Shown here piece after piece: positions 29,581 to 33,921 of a stretch of 33,921 bases of DNA; within the stretch, counting starts at the first letter, position 1, and each line of letters opens with the position of its first letter. The DNA comes from Verrucomicrobiota bacterium (GTDB taxonomy: Bacteria; Verrucomicrobiota; Verrucomicrobiia; Opitutales; Opitutaceae): contig VHCI01000025.1 of the NCBI GenBank assembly GCA_016871775.1, positions 1-33,921 of the forward strand, in the 5' to 3' direction. The position numbers and the translations under genes are program-made. A model generated the notes under the pieces. The model worked only from the letters and a program-made list of their open reading frames with translations, did no database searches and had not been told where the DNA came from.

Positions 29581-30372
29581 TCAGGTGGCGCCGGCGCCCG
29601 GGCTTCCGCCCCGCAGCGCCGCCAGCACCGCCGCGTGCAGCGCCGGGGTGGCCGCGGCCACGGTGGAACTGGCCGGATAGGCCGGTCCCCCCTGCCAGTC
29701 CGTGATCACCCCGCCCGCGCCCCGCAGGATCGGCACCAGCGCCGCGATGTCCCAGGGGTTCATCACCGGATCGAGCATCACGTCCGCCCAGCCCCCGGCC
29801 ACCAGCAGGTAGCCGTAACAGTCGCCCCAAGTGCGAACCAGCCGCGCCTGGCGGATCAGCGGCTCAAAGCCGGAACCCGGCTGGTAACGCTCCGGATTGA
29901 GCGGGTCGCTGGTCAGCACCGTCGCCGCCTCCAGCCCCGCCACCGCCCGGCAGCGCACGGGACGATCATTCAGCGTCGTGGTGTGCCCGTCCCCCAGCAT
30001 CAGTTGGCCGAGGATCGGCTGGTGGATGCACCCGAGCACCGGTCGGCCCTCGTGGAGCAGGGCAATCAGCGTGCCCCAGAGCGGGACACCGGTGATGAAA
30101 GACTTGGTGCCGTCGATCGGATCGAGCACCCAGGTGAAGTCCGCCCCGGCGTTTTCCGCTCCGAATTCCTCCCCAAGGATGCCGTGTCCGGGAAACACCT
30201 GTGCGATCCGTGCGCGCATCAGCTGTTCCGCCCCGCGGTCGGCTGCGGTCACGGGGGAGGCGTCCGCCTTGGTCTCCACCGCAAGCCCCGGCTGGCCCCA
30301 AGGGCCGCGCAGGAACTCCCCGCTGGTGGCGGCCAATTCGCGCAATAGGGCCCGGTGCGGGGTCAGATCCAT
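29581..30372 (-). CDS. hisN: Inositol monophosphatase family, histidinol-phosphatase HisN type
   Basis: A 263-residue Mg-dependent phosphatase. Metal-binding motifs are visible: E68-E69 in ILGEEFG, D84-P-I-D87-G-T in WVLDPIDGTKSF, and W207-D208 in MNPWDIAALVPILRGAGG. The string TWGDCYGYLLVAGGWADVML (about residues 181-200) is characteristic of the HisN branch, which hydrolyses histidinol phosphate in histidine synthesis; inositol phosphate or another sugar phosphate remains possible. No other histidine genes lie nearby, so the role rests on sequence alone. I start at the ATG at 30370-30372; the few in-frame codons before it do not belong to the fold. Confidence 0.85.
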   Translation of the reverse strand: MDLTPHRALLRELAATSGEFLRGPWGQPGLAVETKADASPVTAADRGAEQLMRARIAQVFPGHGILGEEFGAENAGADFTWVLDPIDGTKSFITGVPLWGTLIALLHEGRPVLGCIHQPILGQLMLGDGHTTTLNDRPVRCRAVAGLEAATVLTSDPLNPERYQPGSGFEPLIRQARLVRTWGDCYGYLLVAGGWADVMLDPVMNPWDIAALVPILRGAGGVITDWQGGPAYPASSTVAAATPALHAAVLAALRGGSPGAGAT

Positions 30373-30450
30373 CGCGCCCTTCAAACGTCGAACGCCCGCG
30401 ATGGCACGCCTAATCCCCGGCGGAGGCACCCCGGAGGCCCGGGTCCGGGG

Positions 30451-30481
30451 AAAAAAAGAGCCGGGCCTGCAGGCCCGGCTC
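30451..30481 (-). terminator. Intrinsic terminator of the TonB-dependent receptor gene
   Basis: A perfect palindromic hairpin, GAGCCGGGCC-TGCA-GGCCCGGCTC (30458-30481), is followed on the minus strand by seven U residues (the A run at 30451-30457). It starts 38 bases after the receptor stop. This is a textbook Rho-independent terminator and the only clear one in the window. Confidence 0.92.
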
Positions 30482-30519
30482 AGAACGGTGGGCGCTGGCC
30501 GTCGGCTGCGCCCGCAAGA

Positions 30520-33273
30520 TCAGAACTTGTACTTGATCGAGCCGTAGATGTAGCGGCCGATCGGGTCGTAGCTGCTGATGTCGTGGGACTGGTTGCCCTC
30601 GGAGCGGATGAGCGGCGGGAACTTGTTGAACACGTTGTTCACGCCGATCGTCGCCTTCAGGCCCTTCAGCCAGCGGTTCGAGGAAGCGGAGAAGGAGTGG
30701 CCCACGCGCAGGTCAAACGTGTGGTAGCTCTTCACGCGGTACTCGGTCGACCAGGCCAGGTCGTCCAAGTCGGGCACCCAGGTGTGGCCGATGGTGGCAT
30801 TCCAGCGGTTGTTTGCGGAAACCCAGTCGAGGTTCGAGCGGGTCCGGTAGCGGGGATAAACCGCCGAGCCGGAGAAGCCGTCCTGATAGCGGGCGACGGC
30901 GCCGTTCGGGAGGCTCTGCACCGCGTACTCGCGGATGTAGGTGCCGGCCAGCGAGGCGTTGAAGTTGCCCAGGCCCTGCTGGGTCCACTTGTAGCTCGCC
31001 GCGAGGTCCATGCCGTCCTGCCAGTAGCCGGCGACATTGACGATCGAGTTGGAGATCCAGATCTCGTCGGAGGGCCGGTTGGTCATCTGGCCGGGCGAGG
31101 TGATCGCCGCGCCCGAGCCGAAGTACGTCTCACCCGCGAGGCTGGTGCCGAGGCGGACCAAGCTGGCGTACGGCGAGGCCGGACCCTTCTGCTCGACGTC
31201 GGACACGATCAGGCTCGAGCTGATCGAGGAGATCAGGTCGCGCTCGTCGATGTTGAACCAGTCAGCCGAAACCGAGAGGCCCTTGATGGCCTTCGGGGAC
31301 CAGACCACACCGGCGGACCAGTTGCGGGACTCCGAGGGGTTCAGACCCGGGTTCGAGCCGGACTGCGAGCGGTACTGACGGGAGCCGGAGGCCACGCCGA
31401 GGGAGGTGCCGCCGGTGTTGTAGCGGGTGGTGTTGATCGAGCCCGTGAAGCCCACGGAAACCGGCCCGAACAGGTCAAACAGGGTTGGTGCGCTGAAGGA
31501 CTCCGAGTACGAGCCGCGAATCGCGAACTCGTCGTTGAAGGGCAGCCAGCGCAGCGAGTACTTCGGGACCGTCGGGTCGGAGGTCTTGCTGTAGATGTCG
31601 TGGCGGACGGCCGCGGACAGCTCCAGCACGTGGAAGCCAGGCATCGAGTTGCCGCTGCCGAAGACCGGCACGCGGACCTCGGTGAAGAAGCCGTCGGTGG
31701 TCGAACGGGCCGAGAACGGCTGGCGCGGGGTCGCCTGCAGCCACTGGCCAGTCTGGTCGAAGCGGTCATTTACGAAGCTGAGGGATTCCCAGCGGGTCTC
31801 GGCGCCGATGCCGATCTGGACGTCGCCGGCGGGCAGCCGGAAGACGCTGCCGTTGAGGCGGAAGTCGAAGCTGTTCAGCTGGCTGTCGTAATTGCGGAAC
31901 TGGATGCCCAGCATACTCTCGATCACGCCTGGGTTCTGCCGGATCGCGAACGGGTTGTAGGCGCCGGAGTTTACCAGCTCGGTGTACTTCACGCCGTCGA
32001 TCAGGTTCCGGTTGCGGTAGGCGTGATCGGTGCGGTTGAAGTTGCCAGCCAGCTCATAGCTCCAGTTGTTGGTGATCTTGCCCTTGATGCCCGCCACACC
32101 GCGGATGCTCGTGGACTGGTTGGCATAGATGCGGGGGAAGTTCACGAACCGGTTGCGGGCCGTGACCGTCACGTTGAGCGGATTGTTCGGATTGGTGCCG
32201 ACCACGTTGCCGGAAACCGGCTGGGCGTTGAGGACGGACTCGGTCTCGTTCAGCGAGTAGATGAAGTCGCCGAAGATGGAGGTCGCGTCGTTGAGCTTAT
32301 GCTCGAGGGCCGCGGTGAAGCTGCGGCGCTGGGCGCGGAGCAGCATCGTCGGGTAGTTGGCCAAATCGAAGAACTGCGCCACCTGGTCCTGCGTCAGCGG
32401 GCCCTGGTAGATGCCCTGCGCGACGGCCTGCGCCGGCGTCAGGTCAAGGTTCTGCGGGGGAGCGTTCCGGTTGCCGGCCAGGAAGTAAAAGTCCGTGGTG
32501 CCGGCGAGGTTGATCGATCCCGCGAAGGAAGGGGTGCGGAACTGGCCCTTGGCGAAGTCGCGCTCCCGCTGGATGAGCGGGTCGCTGCGCTTCCACTCGG
32601 TCGTGATGGTCAGGCTGGTCGGGCCGAAGCTTGCGCCGGCCACACCAAAGTAGCTGCGGGTCGCCCACTTGCCGTCATTCGGGCTCCAGCCGTAGGTGCC
32701 GCCAATCTCCGCACCAGCGTAGTTGGTCTTGAGGATGACGTTCACCACGCCCGAGACCGCGTCCGAACCGTAGGTCGCTGAGGCGCCGTCCGACAGGACC
32801 TCGATGCGCTCGACGGCCGAGATCGGGATCACGCTTACGTCGACGAAGCTCGCGCCACCGCTGGCCAGCACCGGCGAGATGTTCGCCCGGCGGCCGTTGA
32901 TCAGCACCAGCGTCGCGCGGTTGCGCAGCGAGACCTGCGAGCCTCCGTTCGTCGAGCCCGAGGAGATGTTGCCGTTCTCGGAACCGATGTTGTTTGAGCC
33001 GAAGAACGCCGGCTGGGCCTTCTTCAAGACGTTGAGGAGGTCGGTGCTGACGCCGGTCTTCTCAATTTCCGGCGCGCCGAGGACGGTCACGGGAATCGCG
33101 GGGGAGCCGGCCGCGATCGGGATCAGGGACCCGGTCACGACGAATTTCTCCATCGTCTGGACTTCGTTGGTCGAGACCGTGGGCTGGGCGGCGAAGGCGA
33201 CGCCCGCGACGACGGAGGTGGTAAGGCCGAATCGCCCCAGAGAGGCGACGGCGAGGTGCTGCAGTTTGCTCAT
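30520..33273 (-). CDS. TonB-dependent receptor, intact
   Basis: A 917-residue outer-membrane receptor for energised uptake of large or scarce ligands. A signal peptide (about 1-29, LGRFGLTTSVVAGVAFAAQ) is followed by a TonB-box-like start (VQTMEKFVVTGSLIP). The plug domain (about 45-185) includes VSLRNRATLVLINGRRANIS, VIPISAVERIEVLSDGASAT and YGSDAVSGVVNVILK, and a 22-strand-type barrel ends in YIYGSIKYKF with the terminal phenylalanine needed for barrel assembly. The frame is unbroken, unlike the receptor at 12808. There is no carboxypeptidase-like N-terminal domain and no sigma-signalling domain. No SusD or other binding partner is encoded nearby, so the ligand cannot be inferred. It is transcribed alone, with its own terminator. 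Confidence 0.95.
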   Translation of the reverse strand: MSKLQHLAVASLGRFGLTTSVVAGVAFAAQPTVSTNEVQTMEKFVVTGSLIPIAAGSPAIPVTVLGAPEIEKTGVSTDLLNVLKKAQPAFFGSNNIGSENGNISSGSTNGGSQVSLRNRATLVLINGRRANISPVLASGGASFVDVSVIPISAVERIEVLSDGASATYGSDAVSGVVNVILKTNYAGAEIGGTYGWSPNDGKWATRSYFGVAGASFGPTSLTITTEWKRSDPLIQRERDFAKGQFRTPSFAGSINLAGTTDFYFLAGNRNAPPQNLDLTPAQAVAQGIYQGPLTQDQVAQFFDLANYPTMLLRAQRRSFTAALEHKLNDATSIFGDFIYSLNETESVLNAQPVSGNVVGTNPNNPLNVTVTARNRFVNFPRIYANQSTSIRGVAGIKGKITNNWSYELAGNFNRTDHAYRNRNLIDGVKYTELVNSGAYNPFAIRQNPGVIESMLGIQFRNYDSQLNSFDFRLNGSVFRLPAGDVQIGIGAETRWESLSFVNDRFDQTGQWLQATPRQPFSARSTTDGFFTEVRVPVFGSGNSMPGFHVLELSAAVRHDIYSKTSDPTVPKYSLRWLPFNDEFAIRGSYSESFSAPTLFDLFGPVSVGFTGSINTTRYNTGGTSLGVASGSRQYRSQSGSNPGLNPSESRNWSAGVVWSPKAIKGLSVSADWFNIDERDLISSISSSLIVSDVEQKGPASPYASLVRLGTSLAGETYFGSGAAITSPGQMTNRPSDEIWISNSIVNVAGYWQDGMDLAASYKWTQQGLGNFNASLAGTYIREYAVQSLPNGAVARYQDGFSGSAVYPRYRTRSNLDWVSANNRWNATIGHTWVPDLDDLAWSTEYRVKSYHTFDLRVGHSFSASSNRWLKGLKATIGVNNVFNKFPPLIRSEGNQSHDISSYDPIGRYIYGSIKYKF

Positions 33274-33350
33274 ATGCTGGTTTGGTGCTTTTGCTTGGAG
33301 GGGCTCTTTGCGCGAGGCAACAAACGGGCTTTCGAAGACAAATCCCCGTA

Positions 33351-33377
33351 ATTTTGCAACCCCTGTCCTTTTAACAA
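33351..33377 (-). promoter_or_regulatory. Possible promoter of the TonB-dependent receptor
   Basis: On the minus strand TTGTTA (33377-33372) and CAAAAT (33356-33351) are separated by 15 bases, in an AT-rich patch that stands out from its GC-rich surroundings, about 80 bases before the start codon. The spacing is short of the ideal 17, so this is tentative. Confidence 0.3.
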
Positions 33378-33722
33378 GAGCGTCAGTCGTCGGGCGCGGT
33401 GCCCCTGCTTCCCCCGCTCCGCGACTGCCCCCCCTCCGCCCGCCCGGCCAAGGTCTTGCGGTTGTAATCGAATCAGCATCGACCCGCGCGCAGCAGCGCT
33501 TGTATGCCCTTGCGGCCCGCGTCGCCTCTCTCCACTAGGCCGCGGCCACCGTGCAGGCGGCGGATAACGTAACGCTGCCGAACCGGATCAGGTGGGGCGG
33601 GTGCTGGATTCGGAGTTTGATTTCCGAGCGGCGCCGACGCCAGTGCTGCGGGAGTTGCGCCGCGAGCGAGCGAGTTCAGGGGTGCGGTCCGCCGATCCCG
33701 GAAGATGCTTTTGCCCAACGTT
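33378..33722. other. Intergenic region upstream of the receptor, no clear gene
   Basis: About 345 bases between the receptor promoter area and the gene end entering from the right. Several short frames are open on both strands, but their products are Arg/Ala/Pro-rich and none has a good start with a ribosome binding site. I see no hairpin with a U-run and no RNA gene. Confidence 0.4.
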
Positions 33723-33921
33723 CTAGGCCTCGGGGAGATACCGTTCAAACTGCGCCGCCGGCGGCGGCGGCTGGAGCACGACAGCCTTGCGATCTACCAG
33801 CCCCACCGGGGACTGCAGGAGCACGATGATGGGGTGAAGATCGCCGCGAAACGCATCACCCTGGGATGATTATCTGGGCGCTGATGATCGGGTCGCCGGG
33901 GAATGTGACGACGGGCATCCA
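33723..33921 (-). pseudogene. C-terminal end of an unknown gene, frame broken (partial)
   Basis: Reading in from the right edge, one minus frame gives a protein-like stretch (MPVVTFPGDPIISAQIIIPG) that stops at TGA 33858-33856. The next frame continues in the same style (DAFRGDLHPIIVLLQSPVGL, then AAQFERYLPEA) to TAG 33725-33723. Removing one G from the GGG at 33859-33861 joins them into one 65-residue C-terminus. The second frame has no upstream start of its own. The family is not recognised. This may be a mutation, a sequencing error, or simply the first frame ending naturally. Confidence 0.4.

Noticed and set aside
30355-32781. 808-codon plus-strand frame antisense to the second receptor
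   Set aside because: Val/Ala/Asp/Gly-rich shadow; the receptor on the minus strand has signal peptide, plug and barrel with a terminator.
33705-33869. 54-codon plus-strand frame with ATG and a GGAAG before it
   Set aside because: Contains a run of six arginines from a CGG repeat; the minus-strand reading of the same bases is more protein-like.

Overview
The window is a very GC-rich (roughly two-thirds or more) bacterial chromosome segment packed with genes on both strands. Two TonB-dependent outer-membrane receptors, an RND efflux operon and several signal-peptide proteins show a Gram-negative envelope. The receptor style (a TMEKFVVTGS start to the mature region), Tat-exported Gfo/Idh oxidoreductase and A/Q-type signal peptides suggest Verrucomicrobiota, probably Opitutaceae. 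That placement is inference; no rRNA or other marker gene is present. I see no tRNA, CRISPR array, insertion sequence, integrase or phage gene.

Left part (1-8352): a minus-strand pair, a receiver-only response regulator followed by the start of a membrane protein cut by the window edge, diverges from a complete mdtABC-type RND efflux operon (adaptor plus two different inner-membrane pumps, no outer-membrane channel gene). The divergent intergenic region has an AT-rich patch with an inverted repeat.

Centre-left (8362-15773): a minus-strand run encodes a secreted beta-propeller-like protein, an exported M3 metallopeptidase and a BASS-type transporter. Divergent from it is a TonB-dependent receptor whose frame is broken once at a G5 run.

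Centre (16163-24774): an ECF sigma factor without a recognisable anti-sigma gene; a minus-strand pair of YwrD-like gamma-glutamyltransferase and exported amidohydrolase; a YyaL-type thioredoxin-domain protein overlapping slyX; a membrane-anchored coiled-coil protein ending in a possible carbohydrate-binding-like domain; and a small hypothetical protein.

Right part (25075-33921): gnd (6-phosphogluconate dehydrogenase), pepT, a Tat-exported Gfo/Idh oxidoreductase, a HisN-type phosphatase, and a second intact TonB-dependent receptor with a clear intrinsic terminator. A frame-broken gene end enters from the right edge. Several products (M3 peptidase, gamma-glutamyltransferase, PepT, receptors) fit uptake and breakdown of peptides, but they lie in separate transcription units. 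Most of the window is ordinary chromosome; the best leads are the two frame breaks, the coding-like stretch after gnd, and the 500-residue coiled-coil protein.
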